From Arthrinium phaeospermum (Eukaryota > Ascomycota > Sordariomycetes > Amphisphaeriales > Apiosporaceae): DNA of 64,000 nt. Under the pieces are notes generated by a model, which did not search any database, was not told the DNA's origin, and saw only the letters and a list, made by a program, of their open reading frames with translations. Made by a program: the position numbers and the translations under genes. Below are positions 52,925-62,380 of the stretch, one piece after another (positions within the stretch are counted from its first letter, which is position 1; every line of letters starts with the position of its first letter). The stretch is taken from the NCBI GenBank assembly GCA_006503535.1, contig QYRS01000007.1, positions 434,001 through 498,000 on the forward strand. The letters are read 5' to 3'.

Positions 52925-55045
52925 CTTTCATAATCTAAAAACTATATAACACTTTATACCATTTTAAATCATCCTTAAATATACTTGAATTTGTTAAATA
53001 GTGGGTTTAAACTATGTTTATATAAGACTTTATATTTTATAGCTTATATATAAACATTAAATTATTTAATTTTAAGTATAATTTAAAAATAAAGGGGTAA
53101 TAAAAGACTTTAATATAAGTAACTTAAAGTTTATAATATTAATAATATATTAAGTTTTATTATAATAAAGTTAAACACTAAGCTACTATTACCCTTTAAC
53201 TATCGACACCTTTTTTTTAAATAAATAAACCTTTTATTATTAAACTTTTAATATATATAAAAGGGGTTAATCTCTATTTATTTAATAAGCTAAATATATT
53301 AATTTCTTCCTCTTTTCTCCCTTTTTTTATTTATTAATATACCTTCTCGTGAGGAGCGTTTTAATACCGCGATTCGTAACGTATTAGGCGGGAAGTTTTA
53401 AGTTAAAGCGGCTCGAGACTACCGTATCCTTCGTAGTACCTTAAGAGACCGGCTTATAGGGCGTCTCTTTAAAATCGAAGCTAATCGAGAAATATAACTT
53501 TTTTTTTAAAATAAAAAACTTTTCCTTATTAAATAAGCCTTTTTTTAAGCTAGCTTAAAGTTTATATTAATATATATATTTTAACTTTATATTTAACGTT
53601 TTTTAATTATTAAAAAACTTAATTATTAATTTAATAAGTATTAAATAATGCGTTTTTTAAAACATTACCCTTTTATTAAAAGCTATTAAGTTATAACGAT
53701 AAACTTTTAACGTTTTTAATATATTTTAAACGAAGCTATATAATAATTTTTTAAAAAATTTAAATACCTTTTTATTTAAAGGATTCCCCTTTATTATTAA
53801 TAAAATACCGACGAGATTAATATCTTTATAACTTTAAATAAAGGCCTCTTCGTTATTAAACTAGTTAAATATAAATTTTTAATAAAAAATAATAATATTA
53901 ATTACGAATAAATAATTATAGTTAAAGTAATTAATATAATAAATTATATTATCCCCCTCTTAATTATATTTAAAAACCTCTTAATCTAATAATAATAATT
54001 TCTTATTAATAACGATAAAATTAATTATTTATATAAGAACTAAGCTTTTAAAGCTTCCTTAAAAGGTTAAATTATTAACCTTATTACCTTTATATAATTT
54101 AAAGAGGTTTTCCTTTTAAAAATAAAGTTTAAAAAAAAGAATTAATAAAGAATCTTTATTTTAAATAATTATTAAAACTATATTTAATAGGAATTTATAA
54201 TAATATATTTAAAAAATAAAGTCTTTTTTATATATAAATCCTTTTATAACTTTTATATTTTTTAGCTACTTAACGTTAAATCCTTTAAAATATTAAAAAA
54301 AAGGTTTTAAAAAAAACTTAATAAAGTATATATAATAATAAATAATAATTATATATAAAAGAGGGACTTTTTTAAAACTTAGTTTAAAGCTTATAATAAT
54401 ACATTTAAAGAGAAAATAATTTAATCGAAGTAATAAGTTATAAATATCTTTTTAAAGGATATTATTAAATTAATAAATAATAAGCTTTATTAATCGGCTA
54501 TTATTTAAATTATTAAAAGAGTAAAAAAGATCGAGCGAAGTTAAAAAATAATAAAAAAAAGACTCGATAAGGTTAATATATTAAAGAATAATCGATAAGT
54601 AAAGAATTTAAAGCGTATATTAATTAAAGGGGATAATATTTAGCTTAATATAATAAAATAGCTATTATTCTTAAAGGTTAATAAAAGTATTAATAGTTTA
54701 ATAATTTATATTATATAATTAAAGTAGGAAAATATTAATTTAAAGGTTAATTTAAAAAAAATAAAGGCTTAAAAAAGGAGAAAAGTTAATAAAAACTTTA
54801 ACGACTAGTTTATATATATAAAAGTATTAAAGGGGTTTAAAAGGAGGTTATAAAAAAAAGGCTAAAGAAGCGATAAAAAAAGCCGGTAATAAAGGTTAAT
54901 AAAGTAGTTAAAATTAATTAAAATATATATTAATAAAAAAGGTTTAATTTAAATTCGTACGCGTAGTTATAAGTAATGTATATATATAGTTATTAATAAG
55001 TTTAATTAAAAGTTAGTCGTTATCGATAAAACGAGGTTATTTTAA
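52925..55045 (+). mobile_element. RIP-degraded pogo/Fot1-like DNA transposon (AT-rich island)
   Basis: About 2.1 kb of extremely AT-rich DNA (mostly A/T runs, with sparse G and C) with sharp edges in otherwise normal sequence. On the plus strand, with stops ignored, 53348-53491 still reads like the helix-turn-helix domain of pogo/Fot1 transposases (A-A-R-D-Y-R-I-L-R-S-T-L-R-D-R-L-I-G-R). About 54514-54645 resembles their Lys/Glu-rich C-terminal coiled coil (K-K-R-L-D-K-V-N-I-L then K-R-I-L-I-K-G). Many TAA/TAG stops and the C-to-T and G-to-A character fit repeat-induced point mutation. Terminal repeats and target duplication could not be placed, so the ends are approximate. The element is inactive. 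Confidence 0.72.
53348..53491 (+). pseudogene. remnant HTH DNA-binding domain of a pogo-like transposase
   Basis: With stops ignored this 48-codon stretch contains A-A-R-D-Y-R-I-L-R-S-T-L-R-D-R-L-I-G-R, matching the AAR-x-Y-G-x-x-R-S-T-L-x-x-R-x-x-G pattern of pogo/Fot1 and other CENP-B-related transposases. An in-frame TAA and the surrounding stops show that it is not functional. Confidence 0.7.
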
Positions 55046-55298
55046 TAAGTGCTGGTTGCTAGGGGGTGACGGTGGCCTGGTTGTTGATCTTAGCGTTAAC
55101 GATGGCGTGCGCTATCCCAGCGCCACCAGGTTCAGCTGGCGGTCATCGTATCCACCAAGTCGGTTCAGCTTCGACATCCAAGACATCCAGGAAAAGTTCC
55201 CATAAAAGCTGGGGAAACCCTAAATTTGTCCCTGTACCACTTTGATTACATACTTCCTTACCATACTGTTGTGACGCATTCCCTGACTAGATATAAAC
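55046..55298. promoter_or_regulatory. short promoter region between island and secreted-protein gene
   Basis: About 250 bp of normal GC between the end of the AT-rich island and the ATG at 55299. A TATA-like atataaac lies immediately before the start codon and is too close to be the promoter TATA. The gene therefore depends on very little unique upstream DNA. Confidence 0.35.
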
Positions 55299-56346
55299 AT
55301 GAGACATATTATATTCAGTTTCGCTATACTCTGCGCAGCGGCACAAGCCGAAATTCTTAGCTTCCCGACACCAACCGAACCACCCCACTCGGAAAGAAGC
55401 AACGTTGTATCGGAAAAAGGCAAAGGTGACTCGCTGGTGCCTAGCATAACCGCGCCGCCGTCGGTGTCGGTGCCAGTGCCGCAAAGCCATGGCCCCAACA
55501 CCGAGGCCGAGCTCCGGAGGAAACGTCAAGCGGATGTGAGCTATCTTACCCAAGTCGGGTGGACCAGCTTCATCGGCAAGTTCCCCTGGCCCGATCCATC
55601 CACGGGTCCAAGTTGTAAGCCCACCTTATCCAAAAGTGCTTCTTGTACAGCATCATCGCTGTAATGAAGAAGAAAGACTAACCGCCTGTTTTGTGTTGAT
55701 GGCGTATAGGGGAGACAGCAACCTGCCAACATGGCGCGACCTTCGCGGTGAGGGGCGGCTACGGCGCGTGTTGCCATCCTACCGCCGGGGACTGCCAGTT
55801 CGCCACTGCTTGTGCCGGTAATAATGGTTGGTAAGTTGTTCTTGAAGTGCCTCATATATCCTCGTTGTAAATCAGGACCAATACTGATGGAATAACTGTT
55901 CTGATTAGTCCCGCTGGCTGGAGTTGTCAGGATGCTGTGGTCCTCGAGTCGAGAGGCAGCCCAAATGGGAACATCTACATCATGTGCAAATCCGGCGTCT
56001 CCTCTCAGTTGGAGACGTGGTATCGCAACACGTTTGCGTGTAAGTCTCCCTTTCTGTAACTCATGCCGGGTTGGTAGCATATGTGACTAATCTCGCCTGT
56101 AAAGTCCCGCACACCACAACAGCCGTGGTTGTCGTGGATCCGACGAGTGTCATTGTGCATTCGGTCACCTCTACTCGGAAGCGTACCGCCACGACCAGCG
56201 ACGACAGTGCTGCCACAGATGGTGCACTTCCGCCGGCTGGGCCGCTTCAAGACCCGTTCAAGGACTCGGCCCCTGGTCCCGTGAGACGTTTGGGATTTCA
56301 GGGGTTCATAGCTATAATCGCCAATATTTCGTATGTCTGGGCGTAA
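55299..56346 (+). CDS. secreted Cys-rich protein with Kex2 site (effector-like)
   Basis: A 269-residue predicted secreted protein in four exons: 55299-55614, 55710-55830, 55909-56039 and 56105-56346. A signal peptide (M-R-H-I-I-F-S-F-A-I-L-C-A-A-A-Q-A) is followed by a Pro/Ser-rich pro-region ending in L-R-R-K-R-Q, a typical Kex2 cleavage site. The mature part begins Q-A-D-V-S-Y-L-T and carries a Cys-rich core: E-T-A-T-C-Q-H, G-A-C-C-H-P, G-D-C-Q-F-A-T-A-C, C-P-A-G-W-S-C-Q and I-M-C-K. The C-terminus has a short hydrophobic run (F-Q-G-F-I-A-I-I-A-N-I). All exon phases close. It resembles fungal secreted proteins of unknown function. An effector role is inferred from context only. Confidence 0.8.
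55615..56104 (+). other. three introns of the secreted-protein gene
   Basis: The introns are 55615-55709 (GTAAGC/ATAG, 95 bp), 55831-55908 (GTAAGT/TTAG, 78 bp) and 56040-56104 (GTAAGT/AAAG, 65 bp). They alternate with exons 55710-55830 and 55909-56039. Each join keeps frame and leaves the Cys-rich core intact. The last uses an AAAG acceptor. Confidence 0.7.
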
Positions 56347-56717
56347 AGGTTTTACTCTGTACCTGTAGGGCTTCGAGGGATATCACTTGTACATCTGCAA
56401 GAAATATGATTCAATGGATTGGAAGTCATATTGCCGAATACATGATAACAAGGTAGAGATCGTGTGATGCTATCTTCGAATCATGAGCTATGGACAAGGC
56501 TGAACTGCGAGTTGCTGTGTTTGCTGATGTCTGTATTATTACAAATGTCAACCCTCCTGAATGATAATCATTACAACTTGTCGTTCCATCATTTTATTTG
56601 TCGTGTGCATAGATGACAATGGGCAATGCTCCGTTTCGGGCCCTCACGAGCTGTGTGTACCAGCATGACACTGCCCCAAGATGAAGACAGCAGCGAGATC
56701 TTTCAGGCCTTTCGATC
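56347..56717. other. convergent spacer
   Basis: About 370 bp between the stop of the secreted-protein gene and the stop of the MYND gene. It probably contains both 3' untranslated regions. No gene is seen. Confidence 0.4.
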
Positions 56718-57452
56718 TCAAGCCGCCAAATTAAGATGCCCGAGAGTCCTCGCCATGCCATCCGTCGTCTCCATGGTCATCATTTGCCGTATGATCTGGG
56801 CACCGTTGCTGCCCTGAGCCCCAGGGGTGTATCCGAAGATCTGCTCGCCAAAGAGACGCAGCTGCATGGGGAAACGTGGGTCTCCGTAGTGCTCGATGAC
56901 CTCGGCCTTGGTCACGACGCGGCCCAGACGGCTCCAACCGCCGCCGGACTTGCCCAGCTGCACGCACGCCTCCTTCTTGCTCTCGTCCCACCAGGGAGGC
57001 AGCAAGTCGGCCTTGGCCTCCACCGCAAGGAGAAAGCGGCGGAAGCTCGGCTCCGGGTCGGTCGTGCCGGCTTGTGCAGAGCCAGCTTCGGCCTGGCCTT
57101 CGAACTTGAATGCGTCTTCCATGCGCATGCGGTAGCAGTCGATGAGAAGCCGGTACACGTCCTTCTCCGGGCGGTCATGGAGCCACTTGCGTTCATGGAG
57201 GTGGGTATACGGCTTAGAGATGGGCTGCTCAAGACCACGAGGGGGCGAAAGATCTTGCCTGTTGTTGTGGGTGACGTTGAGAGGCCCGATATTGTTCGGC
57301 AGGCGGCTCTGGCTGTTGGAGTTGCACACCTTCTTATGGGCCTTCCAGTCGTCCTTTTGGCAATCTCTCGAGCAGTAAAGAGTAGTCTGGCATTTGGCGC
57401 ATTTCTTGAGGTCGATGCCCGTCTTCTTACACGTGTTGCATTCGTTCGCCAT
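56718..57452 (-). CDS. MYND-type zinc finger protein
   Basis: A single-exon 244-residue protein starting MANECNTC. The N-terminal MYND finger has its full Cys/His set: C-N-T-C-K-K, C-A-K-C, Y-C-S-R-D-C and H-K-K-V-C, about residues 5-44. The remainder is a fungal C-terminal region with R-L-L-I-D-C-Y-R-M-R, F-R-R-F-L-L-A-V-E and W-S-R-L-G-R-V-V-T-K-A-E-V-I-E-H-Y-G-D. MYND fingers bind proline-rich partners, and no enzyme domain (such as SET) is present. An upstream in-frame extension to 57575 has no finger-like content. The partner is unknown. Confidence 0.88.
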   Translation of the reverse strand: MANECNTCKKTGIDLKKCAKCQTTLYCSRDCQKDDWKAHKKVCNSNSQSRLPNNIGPLNVTHNNRQDLSPPRGLEQPISKPYTHLHERKWLHDRPEKDVYRLLIDCYRMRMEDAFKFEGQAEAGSAQAGTTDPEPSFRRFLLAVEAKADLLPPWWDESKKEACVQLGKSGGGWSRLGRVVTKAEVIEHYGDPRFPMQLRLFGEQIFGYTPGAQGSNGAQIIRQMMTMETTDGMARTLGHLNLAA

Positions 57453-58992
57453 GATGTCGCTAGGTCCGGCTTTTAGTCGATGAGAGTAAGGATTTAGTGC
57501 AGGGGGAAGAGTTACTTGGAAGCGAAACAAATGAGAAAACAGGGACGAGGCACCAACGCCTGTATTTATCACCACGTTGCCCCCTTGTTTGTCACTTTAA
57601 GACGGTAGTTAGAAACTGCCGCCACCCGGCATCAAACATATATGCACGCGCATCCCTGAAAGTTTGACATGGGCTTACCACCGTTTCAGACTTTAGATGA
57701 AGTATCGCTGGACTATAGTTGTGTGGGAAATACATTCAGGACTCTTTCAAACCAAAAACAAACTATAGAATAACACGATATCTTACCACGAGTATTTCAA
57801 ACGTATCCATTGAGTAACAACTTTTCAGGGGGCAACTGTACATAATCGGATGGTCTTGTACCTTGTCACGTGGAACAGATCAACTTCATGTGTTGCCTGC
57901 TCCATACAATCATGCTTTCGTCGGCACACCATTCGCAACTAGCAATTAAACATATGTTTAATCATGATGCCAGAAGTGTATATCCGGGTCTGTACAGGAA
58001 AAGGAAGATGAAGAGTCAACAGTAGGCTCTCCGTGCTGCTGAATGATGTCCCAAGCAGGGGTGGTCAGAAGCTTGGCGCGAACGCAACGAGGCCTTGTCA
58101 TTATGGGCTGATTTCCAACAACCCGGTCAATCCCAAGACACCGCTGCAATTCATGTAGATGTTTGCTCACCTCTTGTTACAAACGTCTCGTAAGCCTGAG
58201 TGTGTAACCCCCAAAGATGTTTGTTAAGGTATCATGTTCTAATAATGAGCTGGAATATTGACTAGTCATACCATTTCCCTTTTTCTTGTGCTATTTTCGT
58301 TCCAGATTCATACCAGGTCCGCCAGCAAACACAACTCACCGACCACATTATATGTCAACAGAATGCAATAATCTACCAGAGAAAGTGCATCCATCCCCTT
58401 CTTAGTCACTGATACTATGCCAAGCAAATCTGCATTCGGATCTATGTTACCCAACCCATCACCTGAGATCCTCCACCCTGCGGAGAAAAGGGGATGGAAA
58501 TCATGCAGCCCCTTTATTCAAGTCTTCGATTATATTGGTCTCCCTTAGGTGGGCTTGGGTTTAACAAATAGCTACGATCGAGGGAAGTCTTCATCAGAGG
58601 AATTACACCATACGAATCTATTCACTCTAAATTTCAGCTCATCGGTCATCGGGTAGAGGAAGGTTCCCGGTAAATCGGAGATCCCAACAGTGTTGTACGG
58701 CTGGTGGACCCGAACATGCAACCTGCGGAGTGACTTGCCTATCACAGCTGTCACACCCAACGTCTCCATAGCGGCGCCTAAATCAATTGGAAAGGTTCGC
58801 AATGGCCAAGTTGCTTTCAAAAGTTGCCGACTTCCCATCATCATGAGCTATCCCGTTGCCAGTGACGCTATAACAAACCACCTAATTGAGCCCCTCTATC
58901 GTGATTCATATCAAAGCCTTATCAGAGAATTTGTTACGTGAACAGAGCTTGTTGAGACTGAGATTCCCAACCCTGTTTTGAATGCCAGTGTA
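57453..58992. other. divergent spacer, no gene supported
   Basis: About 1.5 kb between MYND and HET genes. Weak frames at 58572-58844 (minus) and 58690-58941 (plus) overlap each other and lack domains. The region has moderate AT content and no repeat structure that could be defined. Confidence 0.4.
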
Positions 58993-61127
58993 ATGCCTGA
59001 AAAAGCTCTCACTCTATGGCATGATCGCGAGCCAGTACTCCTCAATGGACTTTGTCAATATTGCACCGACACATTCACCTTCGGCTATACGTCGTGGCTT
59101 GCATACAAGGTTCCATGGGGTCGTTTGGTCCGTTATCCTGAGCTTACGGAACTGCTGAGCTCCGGTTGTCCTGCCTGTGAGATGCTAAGTCACGGCATAC
59201 GATGGCACTTATCACCATACGAGAACCGAGTTGATCAGGTACCAGACATGGAATCCTGCAAAGGCAGGATACTAATTGAATCAATGATTGTCCAAACGGA
59301 CGGCAGGTGGGATACTCCGCTGCCTCCCAATGAGAATGGACCGTACCAGTGCGACTTGGTGATCAAGTACGGCGATTACCAAGAATATGGGTTTAGAATC
59401 CCATTCAGAATCTACGGGAGTCCCAGTAAGCCTCTGCATACCATCAGAGTCTTTCACTCGTCCACGCACTGGCTGAGATGTTCAGGGAGCTGACCAAGAT
59501 GAAAGACAGCCAAATGGTTTCGAAAAGAATCAGGGGGCGAGTTCCCGGTCTTGATTGCCTCAGTAAGTCGAACAGATTGGCGATGAAGGCCTACCTGGAA
59601 GACTGTTCCAAGCATCACACCTCGTGCCAGTCCAACCACGATAGGGAGCTTCCCAGCAGGCTTCTTGACGTCGACACGGGATGCAAAGGGGTGAGACTAG
59701 TCGGGACTGCCGGTTTACCAGCCGGGACAGCTTACGCCACTTTAAGCCACGTTTGGGGAAATCCCCAGACCACCGCCCCGTTTCTAGTCACCACTCTGGA
59801 AACGGTATCCCGGGACAAGGGGCTGATTCAGTTTGATGCGCTTCCCCAGACATTCCAAGACGCCGTCGAAGTGACGCGCGCGCTGGGCCTCCGATATGTC
59901 TGGATCGATTCGCTGTGCATCATCCAGGATAGCCCCGATGACTGGCACAGAGAGGCGCCGAGGATGGCCAAGATATACTCCAACGCCTACGTCACCATCG
60001 TTGCTACGAGCGCGACCTCGGCGCACGACGGGTTTCTGAAGAGGTCAGCACCCAAGGTTCCGCCAGCCAAGATACCGTACTGCATATCTACCGAAAGCTC
60101 AAACGAGGCCGGGTACTGCTATCTACAGATCAAATACTCCCCTTCCTTATACCACGAGCCAACTATGAATCTGGAACAAGTGCATTGGAACAGTCGGGGA
60201 TGGACTTTCCAAGAACGAATTCTCTCACGGAGGCTGATCCATTTCACGAAAGACCTGATCTTCATCGAATGCTGGAGCGGGGATTGGGCAGAGGACAACC
60301 GTCTACCAGGAGACTTTTACAGCCGAATGCCTTGGCTTGGAGGGGGGACGAGGTACTCAGAGGACCCCGGGGACGTGCTGAGCTCATGGTACTCGATCGT
60401 CGAGTCCTACACCTTCCGGTTCTTGACCCATGAGCAAGACAAGCTGCACGCCCTAGCTGGCGTGATGGATCGGGTTTCCGAGACCACGGGCTATACCAAC
60501 GTTGCCGGCCTTTGGGAGGAAGATCTCGCGAACGGATTGTCTTGGACCACGCAGAGCTACGGGCTGCGAGGGCGGAGACTGGCAAACCCGCAAGTCCCAA
60601 CTTGGTCATGGGCCTCATGGGAAGGCCCGATCTACTTCAACTCAAGGCCTACTGCACAATACGCGAGAAGAGGGGCAGTCTGCTTCGAAGTACTGCACAT
60701 TGAACCTGCCCAGTCGCCATTCGAATCCAACTCCAGTCCTGGGCATCTCAGGGTGAAAGGGCTGTTGCTGCCACTCCGTAAAGCTGTCCTAGTAGCGGAT
60801 AAGACATTGAGCATCCACCTCGATCTGGAAAACGATGGCTCTATGCGCATAGGTGAAAAGGCCATCCACGAATCAATCGGAGAAGACTTGATAGCATTTC
60901 CGCTCATACACCACATGATTGAGTGGGTAGGGTGTTACGAGCTCCTCTTGCTGAGACCAGCCGGAGCCGCGATGCATTTCCGCAGAGTCGGGATGTTGAC
61001 GGCAGAATCGCGAAGCCGATGGAGCCGAGACACCGGCGATCTAGAAGCAGACCATGAGAGCTATCTTGGGGGGCTCTTGTCATTCCCGCCATCGTCGAGG
61101 GATCGTGTCGAGTTCACGATCATTTGA
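58993..61127 (+). CDS. HET-domain (heterokaryon incompatibility) protein
   Basis: A 684-residue protein in two exons (58993-59425 and 59506-61127). The N-terminal 145 residues form a Cys-rich leader (C-Q-Y-C-T-D, G-C-P-A-C-E-M-L). The HET domain starts at Y-A-T-L-S-H-V-W-G (residues 221-229). It continues with R-Y-V-W-I-D-S-L-C-I-I-Q-D-S-P-D-D-W and R-M-A-K-I-Y-S-N-A-Y-V-T-I-V-A, and ends near R-G-W-T-F-Q-E-R-I-L-S-R-R. The 80-bp intron has a GTAAGC donor, an AGCTGACC branch-like sequence and an AAAG acceptor. This join was inferred from frame and is less certain. HET domains trigger cell death in non-self recognition. The partner allele or trigger is unknown, and most fungal genomes carry many. 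Confidence 0.87.
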
Positions 61128-61551
61128 CCTCAGAACCGGAGTTATACTTTCAGGCTTATGGGGCCGCGAGTAATGGGCAGCGCATATCCATATCCACTCT
61201 GCAACTGGGACCTATGCCCTTCTAGCTTCAGACCAGCAATTTTAGCTTCCGTCTCACTTTGTCAGCAGCCTGCCGCCGGCGGTAGGAAGGTACATACATA
61301 ATCTCGCTGACCGACCCGCCTACCTTACCGCCGAGGCAGAATCCAGTCGACTATTCTCGAATCTCTCCAGTGCCGGGAGACGACCGCTGTATAGTTCACC
61401 CTCACTCACCTATTCACATCCAAGAAGGTTGTTTGCCTCTAGCTCTTGATCCGAAAGATATAACCTTCTCTATATTGCAACGCGAAGTCGACACAGAGCG
61501 CGACCAGTCACACCGTCTTACCTCTTATTTCTTCCTTTGAAATCCTTCAAA
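61128..61551. promoter_or_regulatory. thioredoxin promoter/leader
   Basis: About 420 bp between the HET stop and the thioredoxin ATG at 61552. The last 50 bases are pyrimidine-rich, ending in ccttcaaaatg, a typical leader for a highly expressed fungal gene. Confidence 0.4.
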
Positions 61552-61938
61552 ATGAGCCAAGGAAAGCCCGTCCCCATCAACTCGATGGCGGAGCTCAACG
61601 AGCTGTTCAAGACCACGACCTACGTCGCCATTGACTTCTACGCGGACTGGTGCGGCCCCTGCAAAGCCATCGCGCCGCCCCTCGAGGAGCTGGCGTCACA
61701 GCACAGTTTGCCCGGCCTCTTCGCGGTGGCCAAGGTGAATGTGGACCACGCAAAGGACGTCGCCGCACATTATCGTATAAGCGCCATGCCTACGTTCCTG
61801 TTCTTCAAGGAGGGCCGCCAGGTGGCCGTGAACGGGCACCCTTATATCCAAGGCGCCAACTGGCCCGTATTGCAAGCGGCGGTCATAAAGCTGGGCGAAT
61901 TGGCCACGAAGAAGCAAGCACAAGCTGCGGCTCTGTGA
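61552..61938 (+). CDS. thioredoxin
   Basis: A single-exon thioredoxin of 128 residues with the redox motif W-C-G-P-C (Cys34 and Cys37). The surrounding fold is intact: V-A-I-D-F-Y-A-D-W before the motif, V-N-V-D-H-A after it, and the cis-proline loop I-S-A-M-P-T-F-L-F-F-K-E-G-R. It would reduce disulfides in the cytosol, recharged by thioredoxin reductase. It has no signal or transit peptide. The C-terminal extension (A-T-K-K-Q-A-Q-A-A-A-L) is slightly longer than in classical thioredoxins. Confidence 0.93.
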   Translation: MSQGKPVPINSMAELNELFKTTTYVAIDFYADWCGPCKAIAPPLEELASQHSLPGLFAVAKVNVDHAKDVAAHYRISAMPTFLFFKEGRQVAVNGHPYIQGANWPVLQAAVIKLGELATKKQAQAAAL

Positions 61939-62380
61939 GATGCTGCTGCTGAACTTATGGGATAAAAACTACGAGGAGGCGGACGCGAATTTTGAACTGT
62001 TTGCAAGGAGAGAATTGAATACAAGGCATTGGCACGGCGTTAAGGACTTTACGGTCGAAGGATTGACTGCGGTATATAAGACATCTCACGAGCAAGTTAA
62101 TGAAGCCAAGGGGCCATGCAACTGTTTTCAGACGATGATTCCAGCGCATATGAGGTCGGGGCAGTGTTGAAATACATCAATTATTTTTGAATGTTGAGGC
62201 TTGACACCTCGTCTCCAGCATGTATTCCTATAGTACCTAATGAAACGAATTATTAACGACAGGGAATCCTAAACATTGCAGCCTTTTCTTGCTGCTGGCT
62301 TGCAAAACAGATATGCCGCTGAACAAAAAGGAAAATTACGCTACACCGTCCGTAGCCGATTTTTACGATGCCGGGGTACA
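61939..62380. other. convergent spacer
   Basis: About 440 bp between the thioredoxin stop and the stop of the Whi2-like gene. Short frames are present, with no support for a gene. Confidence 0.4.
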
